A stretch of 64,000 nt of DNA from Alloascoidea africana. Taxonomy: Eukaryota > Ascomycota > Alloascoideomycetes > Alloascoideales > Alloascoideaceae. Under the pieces are notes generated by a model. The model worked only from the letters and a program-made list of their open reading frames with translations, was not told the origin of the DNA and made no database searches. Positions 34,201 through 45,007 of this stretch are shown piece by piece (positions within the stretch are counted from its first letter, which is position 1; each line of letters opens with the position of its first letter). Location: positions 165,843 through 229,842 of the forward strand of contig JAKTTT010000038.1 in NCBI GenBank assembly GCA_030581615.1. Reading direction: 5' to 3'. The position numbers and the translations under genes were made by a program.

Positions 34201-35762
34201 GTCTTGCTTTCAGTTTTCTACGCTCGGTTCTATCAAGGAAAATAGTTAGCACCGAAGTGTATGAAGTTATGGACGTTGTTTCAAGAGTCATGGTTGCTAA
34301 TCATAACAAAGAGGTCCAGGATGCTGCAAGGAGCGCCTATTTTCAGTTTCTACGAGAATATCCTCAAAGTCGAAAGGGCCTGGAGAAACAGGTCAAGTTT
34401 TTACTAGGAAACTTGGAATATCCTGTAGATACGGGAAGACAATCTGTGATGGAGCTGATCCACTTGCTATTTTTGAAAGCAAACGATTTGATTATTGTTC
34501 CAAAGATTTCAACTTCATTCTTTATCTATCTTGCTCGTGTGGCAACCGTTGACGATTCTCCCAAATGCCGAGAAATGGCAGTACGTTTACTAGGAACTCT
34601 TTTCGATAGAGTTGGTCAAGGTAGCCAAGTTCTTGCAGAGATCGAAAAGATAATAGTCAGCTGGTTCAAGCAAAGCGACGAAGATATACTGAGATGCGCC
34701 TTCCAAGTCTACCAAATTTTTATCGATAAGTTTGGCTTAAAAGCTAATGCTCAACTAGATCAGTTGAGTATGGAGAAGATCAGTCTGTCGTTGAGCAGTG
34801 CAAAGGCTGACTCCTCTGAAGATTCCGTAGAATGGGAGCTTCTATACTCATGTCTTATGGTATTCAGCAAGATTGCTACCATTTCTGGTAAAGAGGCCTT
34901 TTTGCCCAGTTTGAGAGAAGTATGGGATGGTATCAGTGTATGTTTATTATACCCTCACAGCTGGGTTCGGCAGGCTTCCACGAGATTGATATCTCAACTA
35001 CTCGAGAACATTGAGATGGCTCGTAAGGAGAGCATGTTGGGCTTAAATGACTCTTCAATCCAGACTATTGTGAATAGAATTTTGCGACAACTAAGCGCTC
35101 CTGCAATTTCTGAAAAGCTGGGCTCGACTATTGTGAAAGCATTGCTTAGTATTGTTACATTTTGGGAAAATAATAACATTCTATTCAACACAGACTTTGA
35201 ACTTGAACACCAGGAAGCTGAAGTCGCAGAGGAAGACGATACGGGAAGCAAGTATAAGTATGCTACTGATTGGGTGGTAACACGGGTTTCTGGAATTTTA
35301 AGAAAGGAAGGGACTGTTGAGGATGCATTTTTTACGAAGAAATCGAGTATTTTGTTACTAGCGGTAATCATTCAAACACTTTCCAAAGAAAGGTTGAAAG
35401 AGCTGGTTGAGCCTATTTTGGTTGGCCTCTATAGGTTTACTGAGGAACAACCTCAAGAGAGGATTAGAAAGATTATCATTACAGAAAAGGAGAAAGAGCT
35501 GAAGCAGCTAGCGGATGAGATATTGGTTATTCTGCAAGAAACGATGGATACAACCGACTTTTTGAATGCATACGCTAAGGTCAAACAACAAGTCAAAGAA
35601 AGAAGAAAAGAAAGAAAAGCTAAAAGATCTATTTTGGCGGTCTCAGCACCAGAGGTTTCTGCAAGACGGAAACTGAAGAAGCACCAGCGCGGAAGAGAAA
35701 AGAGAAAGCATGTAAGAGATGAAAATGGATATTATCATGCCAAGAAGAAGAATAGAATATGA
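28250..35762 (+). CDS. UTP20: Utp20, giant HEAT-repeat SSU processome component, two introns
   Basis: Exons 28250..28291, 28353..28630 and 28703..35762 give 2,459 residues (S. cerevisiae Utp20 is about 2,493). Introns use GTATGT/CTAAC/AAAG and GTATGT/GCTAAC/TATAG. They restore an N-terminus MVKRTTTASSKKFVFKSFRE and the conserved LLDLLAQFCHDLGSDF across the second junction. The body is a continuous alpha-solenoid with no other domain. The C-terminus is strongly basic (KQQVKERRKERKAKRS ... KRKHVRDENGYYHAKKKNRI), as expected for a nucleolar RNA-associated protein. Utp20 joins the 90S pre-ribosome and is needed for 18S rRNA processing. It is the largest gene in the window; RFC5 follows after 204 bp in the same orientation. 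Confidence 0.97.
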
Positions 35763-35890
35763 TTGAGATAGATAGCATTATTGATGTGGTTTAGCATAGA
35801 GTTTATCACACACTATTCGTGGCTTTATTTTCGCTGGTTTGATTGAACTCACCAGGAGGTGGTTGGGCTGTCTAAGATAGGAAATTTCAT

Positions 35891-35896
35891 CACGTG
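35891..35896. promoter_or_regulatory. CACGTG upstream of RFC5
   Basis: TCACGTG 71 bp before the RFC5 ATG (35967), within the 204 bp UTP20-RFC5 spacer. Confidence 0.4.
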
Positions 35897-35966
35897 TAAA
35901 ATCTCTCCATGTCTCGAAATTGTGCCTAGTTATTCACGCTCATTACCTCTGAAGCTAGGAAGCAAA

Positions 35967-37337
35967 ATGTCACTTTGGGTGGATCAATACCGACCCAAGA
36001 CGCTGAAAGCTCTTGATTTTCACGATGATGTTACAGAAAGATTGAAAGCCTTGGTGAGTTGTTGGGCCTAGCGTTGATTGAGAATCAACCTGTGTTTTTA
36101 ACTGTTGACGCGTTTCGTCTTTTCATGAAAACTTCTAACACACCAATGTTAATGGTTTTAGGCCTCTACAAGCGACTTTCCTCATTTATTGGTTTATGGC
36201 CCATCTGGCGCTGGCAAAAAAACAAGAATTGTAGCAACTTTACACGAGCTATTTGGTGTTGGTGTTGAAAAAGTATATTTATTCTCTTGAAAAACGTTTC
36301 AAAACCATCTCAGCTTTAACTAAACCGGATGTTCAATAATTAGATGAAAATTGATGTGAGAACATTTGTTACACCTTCAAACAGAAAACTAGAATTCAAC
36401 GTTGTGTCTAGCCCTTATCACTTGGAGATTACGCCTAGTGATATGGGTAATAATGACAGGGTTGTGATTCAAGACCTGCTCAAGGAAATTGCCCAGACAG
36501 AAGCGATTGACTTTTCAAATGCAGCATCTCCAAAGCACAGGTTCAAAGTGGTGATAATAAATGAAGCAGATCAACTATCCAGAGATGCACAGGCCGCTTT
36601 GAGACGAACTATGGAAAAGTATTCAAGCAATATCCGATTGATTCTTATCGCAAACACTACTTCCAACATTATCACACCTATTAGATCAAGGACTCTTCTC
36701 ATTAGGATAGCGGCTCCAGAGAGCGAAGATATCAAAAAGATTTTGGTTCAATTGGCAAAGGCAGAAAGCTTGCCGTTGAAATCTGAGAGTCCAGAAGCTC
36801 AGCACTTTCTTGAAAAGATAGTGGAAGCTAGTGGTAGAAATCTTCGTAAAGCTCTTTTGATATTTGAAGCTGTGGCAATGCAAAAGTATGATTTTGTTGA
36901 CCCGTTTACCTGTTCCTAGCACCGACTAACTTGAGTAAACATAGCTCAACTCTTGGATCTTCGTCAACGATTCCCGTACCAGATTGGGAGGAGGTGATTA
37001 CGAAGCTCGCTGATAGTATTGTCGCAGAAAGAACTGTTAGTAGACTTGCACAGTGCAGAGGCACCTTATATGAACTGATATCCCACTGTATCCCACCGAA
37101 AATGATCTTGAAAACGTTAGCGTTTAGTTTGATCAACAAAGTATCTGAAAATTCTAAAGCAGATATCATTGGACTGGCGGCAGAATATGTAAGTCCCTTG
37201 AATACCAGTTCTACTGTCTTAGCGTTTCTAACTTCTTATTTGTTTAGGACGATCGGTTATGTCTAGGCTCAAAGGCCATTTTCCACTTGGAGGCATTTAT
37301 TGCCAAAGTTATGACTGTATTAGAAACACAGAGTTGA
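35967..37337 (+). CDS. RFC5: Replication factor C subunit 5, four introns
   Basis: Exons 35967..36053, 36162..36272, 36344..36885, 36945..37188 and 37248..37337 give 357 residues (S. cerevisiae 354). The start MSLWVDQYRPKTLKALDF is diagnostic. Next come the modified Walker A GPSGAGKKT (about 42-50), the long block VVSSPYHLEITPSDMGNNDR, INEADQLSRDAQAALRRTME and TPIRSRTLLIRI. The end is DDRLCLGSKAIFHLEAFIAK. All four introns keep frame and have recognisable branch sites (TTCTAAC, TAACTAAAC, GACTAAC, TTCTAAC); donors are GTGAGT, GTATAT, GTATGA and GTAAGT. Rfc5 is a common subunit of RFC and the Ctf18, Elg1 and Rad24 clamp loaders that load PCNA or 9-1-1. Intron 1 contains an MCB element shared with POL30. 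Confidence 0.97.
36104..36118 (+). promoter_or_regulatory. Intronic MluI cell-cycle box in RFC5 intron 1
   Basis: GTTGACGCGTTTCGT contains ACGCGT (36108..36113), the MBF (Mbp1-Swi6) core. The same 15-mer, in the same orientation to the gene, occurs upstream of POL30 (44993..45007). Confidence 0.6.
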
Positions 37338-37606
37338 GAATGTTGATGATTATTCAGTATCAAAAAACCTGTTGGTGATCTTATATTGAGTAAAAGCGTA
37401 CCTCATCTCCCTGTTAAATCTGAGAACAATATCTATCCTATTTCAAACCTACATAAATAGCCAAGTCAATAGGCCTATAAAATGCATATGCAACATAGTT
37501 TCTTATACCACAAGAAATCATTATCGTAAAGAAAAAGTCATATCAACATTCTTGGAATATGCTTAATCACAAATAACCAAATGTGTGACCAAATGAATTT
37601 TTTTAT

Positions 37607-39103
37607 TCATGATGAACTCTTGAGCATTGTGTTCGCTTCCAGGTCGTCCGATTTATTGGAACTACCCTCCGAGGCAGTAATCTTTGAATTTTCTTTTGTT
37701 TCTGAAAAGGAAATAACACTGTTCGCTGAAGATGGATCTTCAGATCTGGTGTCATCAGATGATCGGGTCGCTTTGTCCCGCACTTTCTTGCCCATCATCA
37801 TCAAAGTCACAGTTACGCCATGACAAACTATAGATGTTAACACACAGAAAAAAACTGTGGGGTAAATGGCATCTAAAATTAGGTCGATCCTTTGTAGTTT
37901 TGAATCGGAGTAGTTATCATCATCTTTATACTTCTCAAGGGTGTCCATTGCAACGTGTAAGTAGAAGAGAGCGCCAATTCCAATTGGCCCAAAATAACCC
38001 AGAAATAATGCTTCTTTGAATGATTCTACCGTTGGTATAAATTTGTAGAGGGCCATTACTGGCGGAATGCGACGAAAAATCATCATGGCAATCCCCAAGA
38101 CGACAAATCGCCAAGCGCTTCTGTCGAAAGAGTTAAATTGTTCCCATGGCATAACAGCTCCGATCCAGAGAAAAATCCCAATGTTGAGAATCATGTCAAG
38201 CGAATCTTGAAGAGAGTCGTCTTCTGTTTCATCTTTGAACCACCTTTCCCAGCCAAAGGCGCATCCCGCAAAAAAACAGGCAAACAAGTCGTCAGTACCA
38301 ATCATTCCAGCAGTTCCCATAATAAACAATGCCAATGCAAATATATGAACCAGAAAAGATTCGTGATCTACAAGCTGGTGCTTTTTGGCGTAATTCAATA
38401 TGGCCTGGGCCGTGTAGCCAATAACAACGCCATAGACAACGCTAAGTATAATCTGGTAGAGCAGGGTCTCGAGAACCCAGTTTTTAACAATCAGTCCAGC
38501 TTGTCCTGATCGCCCTTGAAATTTGAAAATGAAAAGCGCTAAAAACAAAAATGGATATCCAAAGCCATCGTTTGCTCCGGACTCGCAACTGATTAGATCT
38601 CTAATTCTCTTATTCACATACTTCATTGCGAATCTTCCTTTTATGATAGAGTTAGAGAGGACGGGATCAGTAGGCGTCACACAAGAGCCGATAATCAACG
38701 CGTCTAAGAACTTGAGACCAGGAATAACAAGCCAAATAATGAAAGATGAAATGATCCACATAGTGGTCATAACAGGTACAAGTAGAATAAAAACATCGAG
38801 TTTTCTTTTCCAAATGTATTTTGAAGGGAGCTGAACCCCAGATAGAATGAGTTGGATAGCCAACACCAATCTGCAAAACTCTAGGGTTATGCTGCGGACT
38901 GTTTCTAGCCCATTAGTATATCCATAATCCTCGGGGATGACCCAGTCGACTTTGTTAAACAGTAAGCCGAAGAGAAGGCAGGGAAGCGGTTCAGAGATGT
39001 ATAGTTTGTCTTTCAGATAAAATGAGAAAAGACCATACACTACGGTGAATCCTCCTATGCACGTAACAACAACGTTAAAATCAGAGGTGTTTGTTTCAGG
39101 CAT
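37607..39103 (-). CDS. Short Na+(K+)/H+ antiporter of the Nha1/Sod2 type
   Basis: The 498-residue protein has about a dozen hydrophobic segments over residues 8-430, as in the CPA1 yeast plasma-membrane antiporters. Signatures include LEFCRLVLAIQLILSGVQLP, CVTPTDPVLSNSIIKGRFA and the ion-binding SCESGANDGFGYPFLFLALF with the conserved Asp pair region. Only a short hydrophilic tail (about 60 residues, Ser/Asp-rich) follows the membrane domain. S. cerevisiae Nha1 has a tail of several hundred residues, so the length resembles fission-yeast Sod2. The role would be alkali-cation export in exchange for protons at the plasma membrane. The CACGTG at 39207-39212 is 104 bp upstream of the start. It is convergent with RFC5. 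Confidence 0.9.
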   Translation of the reverse strand: MPETNTSDFNVVVTCIGGFTVVYGLFSFYLKDKLYISEPLPCLLFGLLFNKVDWVIPEDYGYTNGLETVRSITLEFCRLVLAIQLILSGVQLPSKYIWKRKLDVFILLVPVMTTMWIISSFIIWLVIPGLKFLDALIIGSCVTPTDPVLSNSIIKGRFAMKYVNKRIRDLISCESGANDGFGYPFLFLALFIFKFQGRSGQAGLIVKNWVLETLLYQIILSVVYGVVIGYTAQAILNYAKKHQLVDHESFLVHIFALALFIMGTAGMIGTDDLFACFFAGCAFGWERWFKDETEDDSLQDSLDMILNIGIFLWIGAVMPWEQFNSFDRSAWRFVVLGIAMMIFRRIPPVMALYKFIPTVESFKEALFLGYFGPIGIGALFYLHVAMDTLEKYKDDDNYSDSKLQRIDLILDAIYPTVFFCVLTSIVCHGVTVTLMMMGKKVRDKATRSSDDTRSEDPSSANSVISFSETKENSKITASEGSSNKSDDLEANTMLKSSS

Positions 39104-40320
39104 CTCTGGCTTACTTCACTTTTTTTCTGTTCATTGAAGAAGAATAAATGGAGGATTTTGTGGCAATATGTTTTTTTCCTGCTTGAGTTTTCGTCCAATC
39201 ACCGAACACGTGCACAACCTCCGGTGAGAAGGTAAGATCCCAAATGGATCGTTCTCCCGATTAAGGAGTTTGTCAGGCTCATTTGGAAATTTATTCAATG
39301 TTAGTTGTTTAACGACTATATTCATCTTCCAAGCAGATTATAATCGAACGAGTGCAAGGCTTTTTCATCTCTATAGTAAGTTTGCCAAGCCAAGCCGTTC
39401 CGAAAAGCTTGACAGTCCTAATGCGCATATATGACGATCAAGAGGTAGACTTGGTAGTTCTGCTATTTATGGTACAACTATAGTACAGTGATCGAAAAAT
39501 ACTTGATATGAATAATTTGATCTTCCTGAACTCTGTCTCCTATTTCAAATAACTTAATAAGATGATTATCTTCCCCTCCTGGAGTGTGGGAATGCCAAGC
39601 TGCGTGTTCATGTAATTTGGTAGGGCGAAAGATGTCAGTTCCTGCTCTCAGTTCTGCCATTGCTTGTGGTCAACTCTTGCTTCTGGGAGTCACTAATCAG
39701 GTCTCGCTACGCCTTCTTCTTTTACCGGAAAAATGTTTACCTGCTTCCGAAGGCCTATCTGCTGCTTCAACAGCCGACTAAGTGATCTTCGCCAGATGAC
39801 TATTGTTTTCAGAACCTCAGCTATGAGACTAAACTAAATTCTATGTCAGTTTTCGGGTATGTTTTTTCTCTACCAAACATCGCACGTGTGGAGTAGTTAT
39901 CTATTCCAGTCCGGCAAGAAACAGGCGATAGTTCCTAATGAAGCCAAGCTGTGTGTGTTGTGTTGCAAAGAAAGAAAAAAAAACACTCTGCATCTTCGAG
40001 GGAGCGTGATGCCAGTGTTTCGGTGGATTATGGGTCTGTTAATACCGGGAATCTCACCTGAAGGTGCTTAAGATCTAGCCCTATGAGACTGAGATCCGTT
40101 ATGAGACCATTCTTTTGGTCCTCTAAGAGTCTATTATCTAAAACAAGAGGGTGTTTTAAGCACCCGGGCTCAATGGAAACTGTGTGACCTACAGTTAACC
40201 GCCCAAGTTCTATTATCTTTTCCATAAGAGAATCTAGAAACATTGTAAAGGAAAAGTTCGACTACTTACATTGAAACCAAAAACTATGATGTTTCATTAG
40301 AGTATTTCATTAAAGGGAAG
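39104..40320. other. NHA promoter and ATG11 3' region; two unconfirmed small frames
   Basis: A minus-strand frame at 40028-40243 (ATG, 71 codons, MFLDSLMEKIIELGRLTVGH) is followed at its natural-looking GTGAGA by non-coding sequence. Another at 39478-39660 (60 codons, MAELRAGTDIFRPTKLHEHA) lies further on. I tried to splice them and the phases do not agree. Neither is recognised. CACGTG motifs lie at 39207 and about 39886. Confidence 0.4.
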
Positions 40321-43300
40321 TCAAGAAATGCCAAGCTCCTCATCTGCCTCGATATAATACCACCTAATGCCCAAACTTAAAGAAAACGGATTCTCAACAG
40401 GATCATTCATATTCTCCCTAGACACTACCCGTTCTTCAATCTTCTTTATCCTTCCTAGCATCCAATCTCGATTGCCTAATAAACGAGTTGTCTTCTCTTG
40501 CAAAAAGAAATGAGGTGCTCCGACATTGAATGCGGCCCATGGCTGTGGATGTGATTGTTTGCCATGATCTGACTCAAGTCTGTCACTATTAATGTCTTTG
40601 TCCTTCAATTCTACCAGAGACGTTGGATGATTTGCAGAGGTTGTTGTAACATTCAGATTCTCACTTTTCAGTTCCTCCGAGTTTCGATCTCGAGTAGGTA
40701 GAAACAGAACCAAATCCCCATTCTTAAAGAGACGAATAGCAACTTTGTACTTCGATTCTAGTTCCCAAGTGCTGATCTTGTCTCTGTAATACCTTGATTC
40801 TTTCATCAATTTTCTAGCCAGGTGCTCGACATCGTGGAATCTTTTGTCTATTGCTGACCCAAAAACATCATAGTCCAAATCCACAAACGATATGAAACTA
40901 TTAAATTGGGAATCTAGAACTGACAAATTGGCACTCTCATTAATGTCCGAGATTTCTCCTTCCAAGCCTTGCTCACTATAGTTTGAATTATTGTTTTGTT
41001 TCTGGTAGTCGTTGTCCATCCAGTTTAACAGCTTGGGGTCCTTTGCCCCAGTGGACGGCAGTATTAACGACGATAACGGCACACTTGTAGCTTTTCCTTC
41101 CCCATTTACTTGATGGGGAAGAGTTACCAAATCCGCACTCGAACTGCTTCCTCTCCTTTTCTTGCTGAGGCCTTTAACTCTGACTATCTGCATTCCTGGA
41201 GGCGAGAAGCCGTTTTCCTTCACTTCTCTTTGATCTTCCTTCGACAATTCCAAAGATTCTGACTTTTCTTTTACTAATAATAGCCCAACAGATTCCAACA
41301 CAATACAGCTCCTTAGATAGCTTGTGTAAAGTTTCTGTGTCAAATCTCTTGACTTTTCAACAAAGAAGTTGTTGTTCGCCTTTAGTTGAGCATTTTCAGC
41401 TTGAAGCGCGACTTTCGTATTCGTTAGATTTTTTACGTCCTCTTGTAAGTTTTCATCAACGTGATATTGATCAAGTTGTTCCTTTAATTCCTTTATTTCT
41501 TCATGTAGAGAATTTCTTTCGTTGCTAAAGTCAACCTCTTTTGATGCCATGTTTGCTAACAAGTCCCGTTTCATGGTTTCTCCATCTTGAATCTTATTTA
41601 CCAGTTCCGAGTTTTCTTGTTTTAGCCGAGAAATTTCATCCTTCAAGCCCGTAACCTCGGCAGAATGGTTATCCTTAAGCGCTGTAATTTGATTTTGTAA
41701 CATTTCAATGTCTACAGCAGTTGTTCCATGCCCATTAGAAGTTTGAATTAAAGAAGTTGAACTGTCAAAGGGACCACCTTGGACATGCTTTCGATGTAGT
41801 AAATCTTCCAGCTTCCGTATTCTAGCTTCATAAAGTCGTACTTTTTCTTCAGCTATGCTATTCTCATTGCTGAAATTCGAGGAAGAAGTAGTTCCAGCAT
41901 CTTCTTGGGGTTTCTGCACAATGCTGCCAATCTTTTTAGGTACCAGTAAATGCTGCTTTTTGTGGACACTTTCAGAAAGCTTTCTCATTGTTGTTACTAC
42001 AAGCTTCAACTGTTTTTCCATGTGAAGCGCTATTTCGCTCCAAGATGGATGTCGCTTTAGAGTGCCGATAAATTCATAAATGTAATCATAAGTAATTTCA
42101 GAGTCCTCCTCCGATACAGAATTAGCTTCGTTGATGGTCAAATCAACGGAAAGAGCAAAATTCGGTTGAATCAATCCTTTGATGGATAAATTGGAGCCAA
42201 TCTCTTGTTGCCACCTTTCCTGTTCTTTAATTTCATACTCTCTTTGCTTTGCAAAAAGTTCTGCTATGTCATGGACACTCTTTTTGGTTGCTTCCACCCA
42301 TCTGTGTCTCCGAAATATTTCAATCAATGTCGACCCATATAACAGCGGTAAGTCAATAACTTGAGCAAAGCGTTTCATATGGTTATGCGCCACTTCTAGG
42401 TCTTTATCTATTAAAACCAGCTCATCCCTAGTGTTTTTCGTGAGAAGCTGACTACTGGCAACTTTTCGTAATAATGCAGTAGAGGCCATCAAAGTCTGTT
42501 TCTTTTGCTTCAGCCATGACGATTGAACATTATCCATTTCTGCTACTAAAGACCTTATCTGCGGAAGAAATTCGGTTTGGTGAAGAGACAAGATCCTAAA
42601 AGCATTCCGGACATTTGTCAAAGATTCTGGAAAAGAAGACACATAATCGGCATCAGTTTTGATCTTTATTGCCAATGTTTCAATCTCTTCAGCCGTATCA
42701 TAGTAAGATGAATTGTCAATGAGAAAACTATCCTCAAATTTCTGGCACTCTACTATCACTTTGAATTGTTCTGCATGGTCGCTTTCTAACCTTGATTTTG
42801 CATCGCGCAGCTTTGACTTTATCACATCGCTTATTGTGATTGCTTCCTTGGATATCAGCTCTAACTGGTCTGGATTTATCCAATCTGAAAGAAATTTCTT
42901 ATCCTTGCTGTCGTTTCTTTGAAAGTACTTGTGCATGGGAATGGTTTTCAAAATCTCAAAATCATCTCGCCATTGTTTGATGAGCGGTTCCTGATCAACG
43001 CTTGTAGCATAATCAAGCATATCCCTAAATTCTTTATCCAAGGTTTTTGAATTTCTTGATAAATTCCTCTGGGCCACCTGAATCGACTGCTTGATTATAG
43101 CGTTTGACCGCGCATAGGAAAGCATCGTTTCTTCTGAATTTTTGACTAGATTCAAGGCAGTTGTGGCCCACTGTACATTTATTGAGAATATATCCGCAAT
43201 CTGTTTGATTGAGTTTACATTTCTGGTGTTGTAACTTGGTATAGGCGACAGAGTAATAGTGGCAATCTTGGGGGTATCAGCCGAATCATCAAGCATTGAA

Positions 43301-43567
43301 CCTTGTGTACCTTGATTTGCGGATCCCGTAGAGAAGATGAGTCGGTCAAAGACGAATATCTCTTGCTTCAGAATTTGCCAAAGTCAGTATTTGAAAATTT
43401 ACAGCGCTCCCTGAAATATTAGATTAACGGGACAAAAGATAGAAAATCAGACTCACGCCATCCACTAGATGAACAGGCTTAACCTGTACAGCACTCTTTG
43501 TCAATAGGATTTGCCGTTCAAGCGGAACACCAAAGGTAGAGCAGACCCATTTTTTGAACTCGCTCAT
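40321..43567 (-). CDS. ATG11: Selective-autophagy scaffold Atg11, one intron
   Basis: Exons 43567..43457 and 43365..40321 (minus strand) give 1,051 residues. The intron 43456..43366 (GTGAGT donor, TACTGAC branch, CTGAAG acceptor) restores the N-terminal ubiquitin-fold region: MSEFKKWVCSTFGVPLERQI ... KPVHLVDG joined to QEIFVFDRLIFST. The middle is helical with a long coiled coil at about 545-720. The C-terminal Atg11 domain (about 900-1045) contains WAAFNVGAPHFFLQEKTTRL and NRDWMLGRIKKIEERVV. Atg11 links cargo receptors (Atg19, Atg30/36, Atg32) to the Atg1 kinase at the phagophore assembly site for Cvt, pexophagy and mitophagy. Assignment rests on the C-terminal domain plus overall architecture; the central part diverges from S. 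cerevisiae (1,178 residues). Confidence 0.92.
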
Positions 43568-44002
43568 GCTGTAATATTTGTGTTAGTCAAATCTATGACC
43601 TGGGAACAGCTGAGCCGTTTCTTGAACCATACCGTATAAATTTATGTGGGTTGACCATCTGATTCTGCCCTGTGTGAGAGTAGCTCACACTCATCACCGA
43701 GCGGTTGTTCATTTCAGCTATACTCTACTTCAAAGCCCTGCTATTTGGCAAAAGCTGGCACGTTCTCGTCACGTTTTCCGGAATACGGGGCAAAAGAAAT
43801 CAAAACTCGTAACACCTTGGAGAGCAATGGATAGAAGTTCTACTCATGATGACCTTTGCGTTCACTATGGCGATACTTACCCGAATCTAATGTCACGTGC
43901 TAAGGGACGTCGCCATAGCGATAAAACCACGGTAGCCAACTCTCCTGATAGATGGTCCTTATGATACAAGGTTTTCAAGTTCATACTATCTTTAAATACT
44001 AT
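43568..44002. other. ATG11 promoter / POL30 3' region
   Basis: 435 bp between two minus-strand genes. An antisense frame of 106 codons (43644-43964) starts with ATG but matches nothing. CACGTG lies at 43894. No gene is called. Confidence 0.5.
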
Positions 44003-44912
44003 CTATTCGTCTTCATCCTCGCTGATCTTTGGAGCCAGGAAGAATCTCAGATATCCACTAGGCAGTTTGTATTCAAACAATGCTGGAGTAGCGTTAGCCA
44101 ACTTTATCGTGAGCTTCCCTGACAAGCTAGTAGCCTTGATAACATCGCTCAAGTATCTAAGACCGAATGTCAGATCAACAGGTTCTGTGAGGTCAATTTT
44201 GACATTGTTGTCAGCATTGTCGAAATCTGTAAACGGCTTAACAACAATGCTGCCTTCACCAATATCACCTTCTGCAGAAAACTTGACGTGATCTTTGGTG
44301 ACAATGATTCGAAGTGACTCGGCCAGAGATGACAAATTTCGAACAATTTTGGCCCACTCGCCTGCAGGCATTGTGATCGTAGAAACGTACTCTATTCCAT
44401 CAAGAGTGAAATATTCGGCTTCTATATTCTTCAGCTTTAGGGAGAACTCAGAAACCTGATCCTTCTTTTTGTCTTCGAGAACGAAAACTGCTGTGTCAGG
44501 AGAGTCTTCAGCAACAATCGTAAGATGATCATCATTTCCACCGCATTTAAGGATCTTTGACAATGATGGAAGGTCCATGCCAAGTGTGATACTTCTGTCG
44601 CATCTGTATTCGGAAAATGTGTCGGTTCCAATCAGAAGTGAAACCAGTAAGACACGGGCATCGTCAAGAGCCTGGAAACTAATGCCATTCTCTGTGCACA
44701 CAAAGTTACACTGTTGAACAGTATCTTTAAGTGCTTCGATAATCTTTACAATTGAGTGAGTTAGTAAAGAAATTATACGCGTGTTTGTTGGGAATTGGAC
44801 AACTAAACATTATCCAGATCGCCAGATAACAATTCGAATTGAGGAAAACTGTTTCTATATAAAATCATACCTTCTTAAAAGTGGAAGCTTCGTCAAATTT
44901 GCCTTCCAACAT
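44003..44912 (-). CDS. POL30: PCNA sliding clamp, one intron
   Basis: Exons 44912..44871 and 44743..44003 (minus strand) give 260 residues (S. cerevisiae 258). Exon 1 encodes MLEGKFDEASTFKK; exon 2 continues IIEALKDTVQQCNFVCTENG. The 127 nt intron has a GTATGA donor, TACTAAC branch and GTAAAG acceptor. Signatures are DDARVLLVSLLIG, EYRCDRSITLGMDLPSLSKI, PVDLTFGLRYL and the PIP-binding C-terminal FFLAPKI. The lysine at position 164 (IVTKDHVKF), the site of ubiquitin and SUMO attachment in yeast, is conserved at exactly the same residue number. PCNA forms the homotrimeric ring loaded by RFC. MCB sites occur in the promoter (44998) and inside the intron (44777), consistent with G1/S expression. 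Confidence 0.98.
44777..44782. promoter_or_regulatory. ACGCGT inside the POL30 intron
   Basis: A second MluI cell-cycle box, within the only intron of the PCNA gene. Its flanks differ from the promoter copy. Confidence 0.4.
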
Positions 44913-44992
44913 TGTGTAATAGTTAAATCTTGAGGTGGTGGAAACGGTTATGGAATTGAGGAAGTTGAAAAAGAGATGGAAAAGAAAAAAAC

Positions 44993-45007
44993 ACGAAACG
45001 CGTCAAC
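44993..45007 (-). promoter_or_regulatory. MluI cell-cycle box in the POL30 promoter
   Basis: Minus strand GTTGACGCGTTTCGT, 81-95 bp upstream of the POL30 ATG (44912), identical over 15 nt to the RFC5 intron-1 site. ACGCGT is the binding core of MBF, which drives replication genes at G1/S in yeasts. Confidence 0.75.

Noticed and set aside
39478-40243. Two minus-strand frames that might be exons of one gene
   Set aside because: The donor after LKHLQ is phase 0, but the second frame can only be entered in a different phase because of a TGA just upstream; no valid joining found.
43644-43964. 106-codon plus-strand frame between ATG11 and POL30
   Set aside because: Has an ATG but no recognisable similarity and lies in the ATG11 promoter; compatible with chance.
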